This document shows, one piece after another, positions 8,086 through 15,691 of a stretch of DNA of 64,000 nt. The position numbers and the translations under genes are program-made. Within the stretch, counting starts at the first letter, position 1. Each line of letters starts with the position of its first letter. Source of the DNA: an uncultured Oscillospiraceae bacterium. GTDB lineage: Bacteria; Bacillota; Clostridia; Oscillospirales; Oscillospiraceae. The notes under the pieces are model-generated. The model was not told where the DNA came from and ran no database searches. It saw only the letters and a program-made list of their open reading frames with translations. The stretch is from NCBI GenBank assembly GCA_944386975.1, contig CALXDC010000001.1:57736-121735 (forward strand), given 5' to 3'.

Positions 8086-9825
8086 ATGGCTGAGTATCTG
8101 TCCCCAGGCGTCTATGTGGAGGAGTTTGAGTCCGGCGGCAAGCCGATGGAGGGCGTGAGCACCAGCACGGCCGGCTTTATCGGTCTGGCCGAGCGGGGCC
8201 CCATTGAGGGCGTTCCCCAGCTTGTCACCAATTTCGCCGACTTCAAGCGCACCTACGGCGGCTATCTGTCGGAGAGCGAGTTCGGCGAGTACCGCTTTTT
8301 GGCCTACGCGGTGGAGCACTTCTTCATCAACGGCGGCTCCCGCTGCTTCGTGGCCAGAGTGGCCCCCGGCGACGCCAAGTGCGCCGAGGGGTACGCCCCC
8401 GCCCAGGAGGGCGCGGTGCTGACCTTTGCCGCCAAGAACCCCGGCATCTGGGGGGACAACATCCGCGTGGTCATGTCCCCGGCCAGCAAGGCCAAGACCC
8501 AGATTCTGGAAATTCTGGACACCCCCACCGGGAAGAAGTACCTGGTGAAAAACGGCGCAGGCTTCAACGCCGGCGACGTGGTGGCCTACACCGACAAGAC
8601 GGAGACTATCTACAACAAGGTCCTCAAGAGCCAGGACAACATGCTGGAGTTTGCCGAGGACTTCGACGAGAGCGTGGTGGACAAGAACCTCCTGCCCATC
8701 AAGACCATCAGCACCTGTGAGTTCACTCTGGAGGTCAAGTATGACGACCAGGTGGAGCTCTACGAAAACCTGTCCTTCAACGTGGAGGCTCCCAACTTCG
8801 TTACCAAGCGCACCGCCAAGTCCGACCTGATCTCCGTGACCTGCGGCGCTCTGCCTGAGGGCGTGGTGCCCCCCTTCGCCGCCCTGTGCGCCGAGGAGGA
8901 CCAGGCTCTGGCCGCCGTCACTCTGATGGGCGGCAGCAACGGCAGCGTAGCGAGCCTTTCCGCCGCCGACTTCATCGGCGTGGACAACGGCGCGGGCAAG
9001 CGCACCGGCATCCAGGCCTTCCTGGACAACGACATGGTCTCCCTCATGGCCGTCCCCGGCGTGGTGGACCCCAACGTCCAGCTGATGCTGGTGGCCCACT
9101 GCGAGAACCTGGGCAGCCGCTTCGCCGTTCTGGATATGCCGAGAGACGCCAAGAAGGTGCAGGACATCATCAACCATCGGGAGATTTTTGACTCCAACTA
9201 TGCGGCCCTCTACCACCCCTGGCTGGAGATCTTCGATCCTCTGGACAAGAAGAACATCGCCGTGCCGCCCTCCGGGTCCATCCTGGGCATCTATGCCCGC
9301 AGCGACAACACCCGGGGCGTCCACAAGGCGCCCGCCAATGAGGTGGTCCGGGCCTGTGTGGGGCTGGACTGCCAGTTCAACAAGGGCGAGCAGGATATCC
9401 TCAATCCCAAGGGCGTGAACCTGATCCGGGCCTTCCCCGGCCAGGGCATCCGCGTCTGGGGCGCCCGTACCGCCACCTCCAACGCCAGCTGGAAGTACAT
9501 CAACGTCCGTCGGCTCTTCATCTTTATCGAGGAGTCCATCAAGGCCAACACCAACTGGGCGGTCTTTGAGCCCAACGACGAGCAGCTCTGGGTCCGTGTC
9601 AAGCGCACCATCGACGTGTTCCTCACCGGCCTGTGGCGGGGCGGCAGCCTGGCCGGCTCGTCCACCTCGGAGGCCTTCTTTGTGGACATCGGCCGCAGCA
9701 CCATGAGCCAGGACGACATCGACAACGGCCGGCTGATCTGCGTTATCGGCGTCGCCCCTGTGAAGCCCGCTGAGTTTGTGATCTTCCGCCTCACCCAGAA
9801 GACCAGCGAGGCCGGCGGCGAATAA
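8086..9825 (+). CDS. Contractile tail sheath protein
   Basis: A 579-aa sheath subunit. It starts with the hallmark of phage and CIS sheath proteins (SPGVYVEEF...) followed by the GFIGLAERGP strand, and ends with the conserved C-terminal domain (AVFEPNDEQLWVRVKR, FLTGLWRGGSLAG, FVDIGRSTMSQDDIDNGRL, then EFVIFRLTQK). Polymerised around the inner tube, the sheath stores energy and contracts to drive the tube into a target. Only one sheath gene is present, whereas Afp and PVC particles carry up to three. The first gene after the putative main promoter, it is followed closely by the tube gene, as in P2 and in CIS loci. Its length is normal for the family. The assignment is firm. Confidence 0.97.
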   Translation: MAEYLSPGVYVEEFESGGKPMEGVSTSTAGFIGLAERGPIEGVPQLVTNFADFKRTYGGYLSESEFGEYRFLAYAVEHFFINGGSRCFVARVAPGDAKCAEGYAPAQEGAVLTFAAKNPGIWGDNIRVVMSPASKAKTQILEILDTPTGKKYLVKNGAGFNAGDVVAYTDKTETIYNKVLKSQDNMLEFAEDFDESVVDKNLLPIKTISTCEFTLEVKYDDQVELYENLSFNVEAPNFVTKRTAKSDLISVTCGALPEGVVPPFAALCAEEDQALAAVTLMGGSNGSVASLSAADFIGVDNGAGKRTGIQAFLDNDMVSLMAVPGVVDPNVQLMLVAHCENLGSRFAVLDMPRDAKKVQDIINHREIFDSNYAALYHPWLEIFDPLDKKNIAVPPSGSILGIYARSDNTRGVHKAPANEVVRACVGLDCQFNKGEQDILNPKGVNLIRAFPGQGIRVWGARTATSNASWKYINVRRLFIFIEESIKANTNWAVFEPNDEQLWVRVKRTIDVFLTGLWRGGSLAGSSTSEAFFVDIGRSTMSQDDIDNGRLICVIGVAPVKPAEFVIFRLTQKTSEAGGE

Positions 9826-9854
9826 GGCGATACGAGGAAAGGAGTGCTTGAGTT

Positions 9855-10277
9855 ATGGCTTATCCCTATGGAAAATTCAGATATCGGGTGGAAATCGACG
9901 GCCTGGATGCCGGCGGTTTCTCCGAGGTCACCGGGTTTGACGCCTCCATCGACGTGGTGGAGTACCGGGAGGGGGACATGGTCCAGACCCCCTACAAGAT
10001 TCCCGGCCTGAAGAAATACGGCAACATCACCCTGAAGAAGGGCCTCACCGATTCCCTTGTGATGTACGAGTGGCTTATCACCGGCGTGGACGGCCCGGTG
10101 GACCGCAAGACCATCACCATCACCTCTCTGGACGAGTCCGAGCAGCCGGTGGCCTCCTGGCAGGTCATCAACGCCTGGCCCGTGAAGTACACCGCTCCCG
10201 ATTTCAACGCCACCTCCTCCGAGGTCGCCATCGAGACCGTGGAGATCGCCCACGAGGGCATGACCAGAGTATCCTGA
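9855..10277 (+). CDS. Inner tail tube protein (gp19/Afp1 family)
   Basis: A 140-aa protein with the typical tube fold sequence: FRYRVEIDG at the N-terminus, GFSEVTGFD, the PGLKKYGNITLKKG signature, and SSEVAIETVEIAHEG near the C-terminus. Hexameric rings of this protein stack inside the sheath to make the channel. It sits 29 bases after the sheath stop with GAAAGGAG upstream of its ATG. A paralogous tube-family protein follows at 10946. It probably makes up most of the tube, because its length has no extensions and it is placed next to the sheath. Confidence 0.96.
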   Translation: MAYPYGKFRYRVEIDGLDAGGFSEVTGFDASIDVVEYREGDMVQTPYKIPGLKKYGNITLKKGLTDSLVMYEWLITGVDGPVDRKTITITSLDESEQPVASWQVINAWPVKYTAPDFNATSSEVAIETVEIAHEGMTRVS

Positions 10278-10292
10278 CGATAGTCCAATGGC

Positions 10293-10333
10293 GGCTGGAC
10301 GCCGCAGGGCGGAAGCCCTGCGGCGGACCAGCC
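10293..10333 (+). promoter_or_regulatory. Strong intra-operon RNA hairpin after the tube gene
   Basis: An outer 6-bp stem (10293-10298 with 10328-10333) and a perfect inner 10-bp stem (10300-10309 with 10316-10325) enclose a six-base loop. No T-run follows, so it is not a canonical terminator. It lies in the 96-base gap between tube and chaperone genes and could protect the sheath/tube mRNA segment or act as a weak attenuator, giving more of the two bulk structural proteins. Confidence 0.5.
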
Positions 10334-10373
10334 TGTCCGCATATACACCCATAGAGAAGGGGAGGCTTTCCAA

Positions 10374-10745
10374 ATGACCTTTGAGACGGAATTTCACTTC
10401 ACCCTGCCCCGGGGCTACGTGGACGACACGGGAATGCTCCACCGGGAGGGCATCATGCGCCTGGCCAACGCCGCCGACGAGATCCTTCCCCTGCGGGACC
10501 CACGGGTCCAGCAGAACCCCTCCTATCTGACCATTATCCTCCTGGCCCGGGTCATCGTGCGCCTGGGCTCCCTGCCCGCGGTGGACACCAAGATCGTGGA
10601 GAAGCTTTTCACCATGGATCTGGCCTACCTCCAGGACCTCTATCAGAGGGTCAACTCCATGGAGACGCCGGTGTACCGTGGGATCTGCCCCCACTGTGGG
10701 GAAGAGGTGGAGGTGCCGATAAATTTTCTGGAAGCCGGACAATAG
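10374..10745 (+). CDS. Tail assembly chaperone-like protein, short (zero-frame) form
   Basis: A 123-aa protein in the position held by gpE in phage P2 and gpG in lambda. It is mostly helical (REGIMRLANAADEILPL..., SYLTIILLARVIVRLG), contains an EILPL...DPRVQQNPSYL segment that I associate with proteins annotated as tail assembly proteins in CIS loci, and ends with a CPHCG zinc-ribbon-like pair. AGAAGGGGAGG precedes ATG 10374. Near its 3' end a slippery heptamer and hairpin suggest that some ribosomes shift to the -1 frame and make a 185-aa form. The role in chaperoning tube or tape-measure assembly is inferred from synteny and the frameshift pattern. Confidence 0.8.
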   Translation: MTFETEFHFTLPRGYVDDTGMLHREGIMRLANAADEILPLRDPRVQQNPSYLTIILLARVIVRLGSLPAVDTKIVEKLFTMDLAYLQDLYQRVNSMETPVYRGICPHCGEEVEVPINFLEAGQ

Positions 10746-10759
10746 AGACCTATCCGGCT
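10721..10759 (+). other. Probable programmed -1 ribosomal frameshift signal
   Basis: In the zero frame the sequence reads A AAT TTT (10721-10727), which fits the X XXY YYZ rule. After a five-base spacer (CTGGA) comes a perfect 7-bp stem, AGCCGGA (10733-10739) with TCCGGCT (10753-10759). The zero-frame stop TAG (10743-10745) lies in the 13-base loop. The -1 frame stays open to 10930, ends 15 bases before the next gene and has no usable ATG, GTG or TTG start ahead of its conserved part. The arrangement matches the lambda G/GT and P2 E/E' chaperone genes. Confidence 0.75.
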
Positions 10760-10930
10760 GAAAAAATCTATGAGGAGGCCGCCTTCCTGGGCTACTATCT
10801 CCACTGGAGCCGGGAGGAGGTTTTGGGACTGAACCACCTGGAGCGCCTGCGCTGGTGCCGGGAGGTGTCCCGCATCAACACCAAGCTCAACGACGAGGAC
10901 AAGCCGGAGAACATCTTCGAGCAGATATAA
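10727..10930 (+). CDS. -1-frame extension of the chaperone (DUF6760-like), made by frameshifting
   Basis: After slippage the first -1 codon is TCT 10727-10729. The extension has 67 residues and stops at TAA 10928-10930. Its core, EEAAFLGYYLHWSREEVL then LNHLERLRWCREVSRIN, looks like the small helical DUF6760-type proteins that I recall from CIS loci, where they are separate genes. The frame lacks a proper start: no ATG, and the first in-frame TTG (10823) falls inside the conserved part, only two bases after GGGAGGAGG. A fusion of 118 zero-frame residues with this extension (185 aa) is therefore the likely product. Family naming is from memory and uncertain. The coding nature is supported by the amino-acid pattern and by tight packing between its neighbours. 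Confidence 0.65.
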   Translation, partial: SGSRTIETYPAEKIYEEAAFLGYYLHWSREEVLGLNHLERLRWCREVSRINTKLNDEDKPENIFEQI

Positions 10931-10945
10931 CGGGGAGGGAAGAGT

Positions 10946-11461
10946 ATGGCCGACAGCACCAAGACGGCGCCGCTGACACTGCAGCAGACCAGGGAAAAGC
11001 GGGAGAGCGGGAAAAAGGCCTCTTCCGTCCCCAATCTGGTGGGAAACCAATATTTTCGCGTTTTTTTCGGCTCCACCCAGATCAATTTCGCCCGGGTGAG
11101 CAACGTCCAGCGAACAGTGGAGCACGAGGATTTCGCCGAGGGCGGACTCAACGACTACGTCCACGTTCTCACGCGGCCCGGAAGCCAGAGCGGCACCCTG
11201 ACCCTGGAGAAAGGAGTGGCGGCGGACGGCGCCCTCACCAAGCTCATGCGGGCCCTGGCCCCGGGCACCCGGATTTCCGTCCCCGTGACCATTCTCCTCT
11301 GCTACCGGGAGGCGTCTGGATGGAAGCCGGTGCGGTCCTGGGGGTTTGAGGACGGGATGGTCACCCGGTGGGAACTGGGCAATCTGGACGGCCTGGGCAG
11401 CGAGGTGGCCATCGAGAAGCTGGAGATCTCCCACGCCGGACTGATAGAGCAGGAGGTGTAA
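10946..11461 (+). CDS. Second tube-family protein, probable tube/baseplate adaptor (Afp5/Pvc5-like)
   Basis: A 171-aa protein with a polar N-terminal extension of about 35 residues before a tube fold. Recognisable parts are NQYFRVFFGSTQINFARVSNVQ and EVAIEKLEISHAGL at the end, matching the C-terminal strand of the 140-aa tube protein at 9855. In Afp and PVC particles, tube-like proteins of this type form the first rings that join the tube to the spike hub. GGGAGGGAAG precedes ATG 10946, and the next gene starts 7 bases after its stop. Adaptor rather than bulk tube is inferred from the extension and from the following baseplate genes. Confidence 0.85.
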   Translation: MADSTKTAPLTLQQTREKRESGKKASSVPNLVGNQYFRVFFGSTQINFARVSNVQRTVEHEDFAEGGLNDYVHVLTRPGSQSGTLTLEKGVAADGALTKLMRALAPGTRISVPVTILLCYREASGWKPVRSWGFEDGMVTRWELGNLDGLGSEVAIEKLEISHAGLIEQEV

Positions 11462-11467
11462 GGCCCT

Positions 11468-14400
11468 ATGTGGAAGCCCAGGGTGCTGCGCTCCCGCTTT
11501 GCAGCCGGTCTGGGGGGAAACTCCGCCCGGTTTGCCGGGGAGATCCTGGCCCGCCGGGCCCCCACCCCGGACAGCGGCCTCTACCCCGAGGCCTGGCTGG
11601 TGTTCCGGGAAGAGGAGGAGCGGGAGGCGGTCCAGGCCGCCGGGGAGATGCGCCTGACCCAGATCACCCTCCGCCTGGCCCTTCAGCTCAGCGAATATTT
11701 CACCGCCCCCACCCGGGAGGAGCGGACGGTGATGGAGGTCGCCAGCCTCCGCCGGACTCTTCGCACCTGCCTCACCGCCCTGGAGACCCGGGATCGGGAG
11801 ACCTGCCGGGAAGTCCGGACCCTCATGGCCCTCTCCCGGGAGGAGAAGAGGGAGGAGCCGCCCGCCCCGGCGGCGGTGCGGGAACGGGAGACGGTCCGGG
11901 AGCGGCTTGTGGAGCGTCTTGCCGCTCTGGAGCGGATGGAGCGCCGGACGGAGGAGCGGACGGCTTTTTCAAAGACCGTGCTCGTTCCCGGTACCGGGGA
12001 GCGGAGGGCGGAGCAGAAAACGGAGCATCGGCACGGGGAGCGCCAAGGGCTTCCCCGTGAGAGGACCCGGGCAGCCTCCGCGGCCTTCCTGTGGCGGCGG
12101 ACCGCGTCCCACGCCCCGGGGGCCATGACGGTGAGCGGCCGGGCCGTCACCCTTCAAACAAAGCGGGCAGAGACCGCACTTCTGGAACACAAGAAGCGGT
12201 TTCTGCAGATTTTCAGCCGGGTGGATACCCGGGAGCAGGCTATGCTGTGGCGGACTGTGGAGGAGCAGATGCTCCTGACCACGGAGCGCCGACGGCAGTG
12301 GACGGAGGAGTACCACCTCACCGCCCAGGAGAAGCTGGAGCGGCTGGTGCGGGAGAGCACCCTGCGGGAGTACCGGAGCCTTCTCCAGGTGCTGGAGCGG
12401 CAGGTCCGGGCGGGGAGCGCCCTCCCGGCGGAGTTCTCGGAAAAGGTCGTTCCCGCCCGGGAGAGCACAGACGAAATTACCGCCCCCGTCCGCCGGGAGA
12501 CCGGGGCGCGGGCGGAGGAGATCACTCCCCTGGCCCGGGAGGCCGCTCCCCTGATAGACTGGCTCAGCCGGACCATCCAACAGGGCCGGATCCAACGCAA
12601 GGCCATGCTGCTGCAGATGGAAGCCGCCCCGGAGAGCGCCCAGCGGGCCTTTCTGGCTCTGGCCCGGGAGAGCGGCGCCTTCCATGTGATCAAGAAAGGG
12701 GAGCAGCCCCCCGGTACCGTCGCCCCGCCCCCTATGGAGCGGCTGACCCTGCTGACTCGGGAGAGCAGGCGGCAGGAGCTGGAGACCCTGGTCCGCTGGA
12801 CCAGGGCCCGGGTGGAGTGGGAGGCCCACATGGCCTCCGTTCCGCCGGAAAAAGCGAAACAGGAGCCCGCCGCCCCGCCTCTACGGCGGGAGTCGGCGGC
12901 GGCAGCGGAGCTGCGGCAGTTCCTCCTCCGGGAGAGGGAGACGGACCGGGCGCTGACCCGGATTCTGGCGGAGATCCGGCCCGGAGAGCGGGAGGTGCTC
13001 TACGAGAGCCTGCGGGAGCTCACTGGCGGCGCGCCCGCCCGGGAGAAAACAACGGCCCCGGCGGGCGGGGAGATCATCCGGCTGCTGGAGCGCACCGGCG
13101 ACCCGGCGGCGCTGCTGGAGCGGGTTTGGACCACCGAGACCTTCCGCACCGCGGAGATCGCCCGCCTTCGGGAGCGGACGGTGCTGGAGCGGCTGCGGAC
13201 CTTTTCCCAACACCGGGAGGAGGTCCGGGAGAAGGAGACGGAGCGGCTGGTGCAGGGACTCGACCGGGAGGAGAGAATTGTCCTGCTGAAGCACCTGCAG
13301 ACCATCCGGGAGATTCCCCAGTCCTCCCGGCAGAGCGGGGCGGAGCAGGCGCAGCCGGACCGGCTGCTGGAGCAGGTCCTGATCTTCGCTACCCGGAAGG
13401 AGTACAACACCTTCCACCAGCAGCTGACCCAATACCTTCAGCGCCAAACAGAGCCGTCACGGCCCATCCTGGCCACGGTGCTCCGCTGGACGGAGGACCG
13501 GCGGCGGTGGGAGGGGCTGGAGAAGGCTGCCCTTCCTCCGGCAGCGGTGGAGCGGGTCCTCCGCCTGCAAAGACGGGAGACCGTCACCGCACTGACGGAG
13601 CGGCGGGAGACGGCGCTGTCCCACAGTACGATCCAGATTCGGACGTCTCCCGCCTATCGCCCTCCGGTGATCGTACCGGCAAGGCCCACGGCGGCGAGGG
13701 GAACGGCGGTTCCGGCTTACCCCGTCCAGCGGACGGCGGAGGCCATGGCCCCGGTGTGGCGGCAGCCGAAGCAACAAGGAGAACAACCTGGAGGCGCGAC
13801 GGTCCTCCCCGCCCACCGGGCGGAGGCGCGGGACGTGCTCCTGCAGGCCACCATAAAAGAGCGGGACACCCAAAAGGAGACCCAATTCCTGCGGGAGACG
13901 GTCCTCCGGCAGAGCGGAGAGGTCCCAAGTCTCCCCACAGCCCCGGCGGAGCGGGGGGAGACGCATCCCCTGACGCTGCGGCAGGACACGGCGGCCCCCC
14001 GACGGAAGCCCCGGACCCTCGTACAGCCTCGGTCCGCCGGTGTCCTTCTTCCTCCCAGGGAGCGGGCAACGGCGGTGACCTGGCGGCGGGCGGAGGGGGC
14101 AAGCATTCCCGACAAGGGTTCAGGCCCCACGCAGCCTCCCGCTCCCCCGGCCATCCGGTACCGGACCGCTCCGGCGGAGGAGATTCGGGAGACAGAGCGC
14201 CCGGCGGCGGCCCGCGCCGTTTCATCTCAGGAGGAGCTGCCCGGGGCGGAGCCCCTGGTAGTCCGCCACCGGACGGAAGTTCTGACGGAGGAGGAGACGG
14301 TTCAGTCGGAGACCATCTGGCGGGACATCGCCCTTCTGACCCGGGTCCGCCTGGAGAAAAGGCCGGTGGAGATCGGACGGCGGCCCGGCCCCATTTCTGT

Positions 14401-14947
14401 GTCCGCCCCTATGGAGCGGCCCCTGGGGAAGCGGACCCTGTCCCTTCTCCGGCAGCGGGAGGAGCAGCCCGCCCAGATGGAGGGCCGGGAGTCCCAGGCC
14501 CAACAAGTCCTTCCGGCGGCCCGGCGGACGGAGCAGCCGTCCGCCCCGGTCCGGCGGCGGGCCCCGACGGCAAGACCGGCGGAGCGTCCGGTGGAGCCCC
14601 CGGAGCTGGAGCTGCGCCGGGACCGGACGCCGGAGATGGCCCGGCGGCAGGCGGAGCAGGCCGTGGAGGAGCGAGTGGAGCTGGCCATAGAGCGGCAGGC
14701 TCCTCAGCTTCGCCTCCTGCGGCGGCAGAGCCAGGAGCAGGAGCGGGCCCTGGAGCAGCAGAGAAACGATTTGAGCGGCATCAAGGAGCGGTTGGAGCGG
14801 CAGGAGGCCCAGGTGCGTCAGGCAGTGGCCCAGGCCCGGATTCCCGCCGCGGAGGAGCCTGCCCAGGTGCGGCGGCTGGCCAAGGCCGTGATGAAGGAGC
14901 TGGAGGGCCAACTGCGGCTGGAGCGCCAGCGCCGGGGCCTGAGCTGA
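11468..14947 (+). CDS. Giant Arg/Glu-rich protein, tape-measure candidate
   Basis: An 1,159-aa protein that I cannot place in a known family. After about 60 ordinary residues it is dominated by Arg, Glu, Ala, Leu and Pro. Helical stretches alternate with Pro-rich spacers, and loose LLERV/LERLRTF/REEVREKE-like units recur. The last 150 residues are an excellent coiled-coil candidate. It has no signal peptide or membrane helix. It sits between the tube-family protein and the LysM/hub genes, which is where P2-like phages encode the tape measure, and no other long helical protein of the locus fits that role. If fully helical, 1,159 residues at 1.5 angstrom each would span about 170 nm. Against this, tape measures normally have a hydrophobic segment. 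A long open frame overlaps it at 12091-15078 but is a GC-driven shadow. Confidence 0.7.
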   Translation: MWKPRVLRSRFAAGLGGNSARFAGEILARRAPTPDSGLYPEAWLVFREEEEREAVQAAGEMRLTQITLRLALQLSEYFTAPTREERTVMEVASLRRTLRTCLTALETRDRETCREVRTLMALSREEKREEPPAPAAVRERETVRERLVERLAALERMERRTEERTAFSKTVLVPGTGERRAEQKTEHRHGERQGLPRERTRAASAAFLWRRTASHAPGAMTVSGRAVTLQTKRAETALLEHKKRFLQIFSRVDTREQAMLWRTVEEQMLLTTERRRQWTEEYHLTAQEKLERLVRESTLREYRSLLQVLERQVRAGSALPAEFSEKVVPARESTDEITAPVRRETGARAEEITPLAREAAPLIDWLSRTIQQGRIQRKAMLLQMEAAPESAQRAFLALARESGAFHVIKKGEQPPGTVAPPPMERLTLLTRESRRQELETLVRWTRARVEWEAHMASVPPEKAKQEPAAPPLRRESAAAAELRQFLLRERETDRALTRILAEIRPGEREVLYESLRELTGGAPAREKTTAPAGGEIIRLLERTGDPAALLERVWTTETFRTAEIARLRERTVLERLRTFSQHREEVREKETERLVQGLDREERIVLLKHLQTIREIPQSSRQSGAEQAQPDRLLEQVLIFATRKEYNTFHQQLTQYLQRQTEPSRPILATVLRWTEDRRRWEGLEKAALPPAAVERVLRLQRRETVTALTERRETALSHSTIQIRTSPAYRPPVIVPARPTAARGTAVPAYPVQRTAEAMAPVWRQPKQQGEQPGGATVLPAHRAEARDVLLQATIKERDTQKETQFLRETVLRQSGEVPSLPTAPAERGETHPLTLRQDTAAPRRKPRTLVQPRSAGVLLPPRERATAVTWRRAEGASIPDKGSGPTQPPAPPAIRYRTAPAEEIRETERPAAARAVSSQEELPGAEPLVVRHRTEVLTEEETVQSETIWRDIALLTRVRLEKRPVEIGRRPGPISVSAPMERPLGKRTLSLLRQREEQPAQMEGRESQAQQVLPAARRTEQPSAPVRRRAPTARPAERPVEPPELELRRDRTPEMARRQAEQAVEERVELAIERQAPQLRLLRRQSQEQERALEQQRNDLSGIKERLERQEAQVRQAVAQARIPAAEEPAQVRRLAKAVMKELEGQLRLERQRRGLS

Positions 14948-14975
14948 GAGATACAAGGGAGAGGAGGCGGCGTCC

Positions 14976-15662
14976 ATGGCGCTGGAGAAAGCAAAACTCA
15001 CCGTGGAGCGGGAGAGCGGCAGCGAGACCTTTTCGGTCCAGTTCAACCCCTCGGAGTACAACATCTCGGAGAATGTGAACTACGCCGAAAAGAATATCCC
15101 CGGAACAGCGGGACCCATTACCCAGTTCGTCTCCGGGGCCTCCGCCACGTTGAATCTCTCCCTGATCTTCGACACCTTCGATACGCCGGAAAACGGGGTG
15201 CGGGAGAGTCGGCAGAACGGGGATCTCGCCTCTCAGAAGGCCCACACCCCCACCGACGTGTCCAAACTGACCCGCCGGGTGGCGGAGCTGGTGGCCATCG
15301 ACGGCAGCCTCCACCGCCCGCCCATGGTGACCTTCGCCTGGGGGTCTCTCAGCTTCCAGGGCGTGGTCACCGACATCAAGCAGACCTACACCATGTTCAT
15401 GCCCAGCGGCATGCCGGTGCGCGCCCGGGTGGAGCTGACGCTGAAGTCGGTAACCGACCTGACGGCGGCCAAGCGGAAGCGGCCCTTCGAGTCCCCGGAC
15501 CGGACCAAGTACCGCACCGTCCACCAGGGGGAACACCTGTGGAATTTTGCCGTCCAGGAGTACGGCGACGCGGAGCTGTGGCGGGTTATCGCAAAAGAAA
15601 ACGGGCTCATGAACCCCTTGGACCTGGAGCCGGGGCAGATCATCAAGCTGCCTGCCCTGTGA
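14976..15662 (+). CDS. LysM-containing baseplate protein (Afp7/gp53-like)
   Basis: A 228-aa protein. Residues 1-165 are the CIS baseplate domain (ESGSETFSVQFNPSEYNISE..., ATLNLSLIFDTFDT, PPMVTFAWGSLSFQGVVTDI, RARVELTLKS), and the last 50 residues are one LysM repeat (YRTVHQGEHLWNFAVQEYGD...ANGL-like...LEPGQIIKLP). In CIS particles this protein connects the spike hub to inner baseplate and sheath, and the LysM is structural rather than wall-binding. GGGAGAGGAGG precedes ATG 14976. The neighbours are hub and spike, the usual order. Confidence 0.95.
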   Translation: MALEKAKLTVERESGSETFSVQFNPSEYNISENVNYAEKNIPGTAGPITQFVSGASATLNLSLIFDTFDTPENGVRESRQNGDLASQKAHTPTDVSKLTRRVAELVAIDGSLHRPPMVTFAWGSLSFQGVVTDIKQTYTMFMPSGMPVRARVELTLKSVTDLTAAKRKRPFESPDRTKYRTVHQGEHLWNFAVQEYGDAELWRVIAKENGLMNPLDLEPGQIIKLPAL

Positions 15663-15691
15663 GATAATAAGCGACTGAGAGGAGGGAGACC

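Noticed and set aside
12091-15078. A 995-aa open frame on the plus strand overlapping the giant protein gene
   Set aside because: Its product is almost only Gly, Ala, Pro, Arg and Ser, it has no ribosome site, and it overlaps a frame with sensible helical content and a good start. It is a high-GC shadow.
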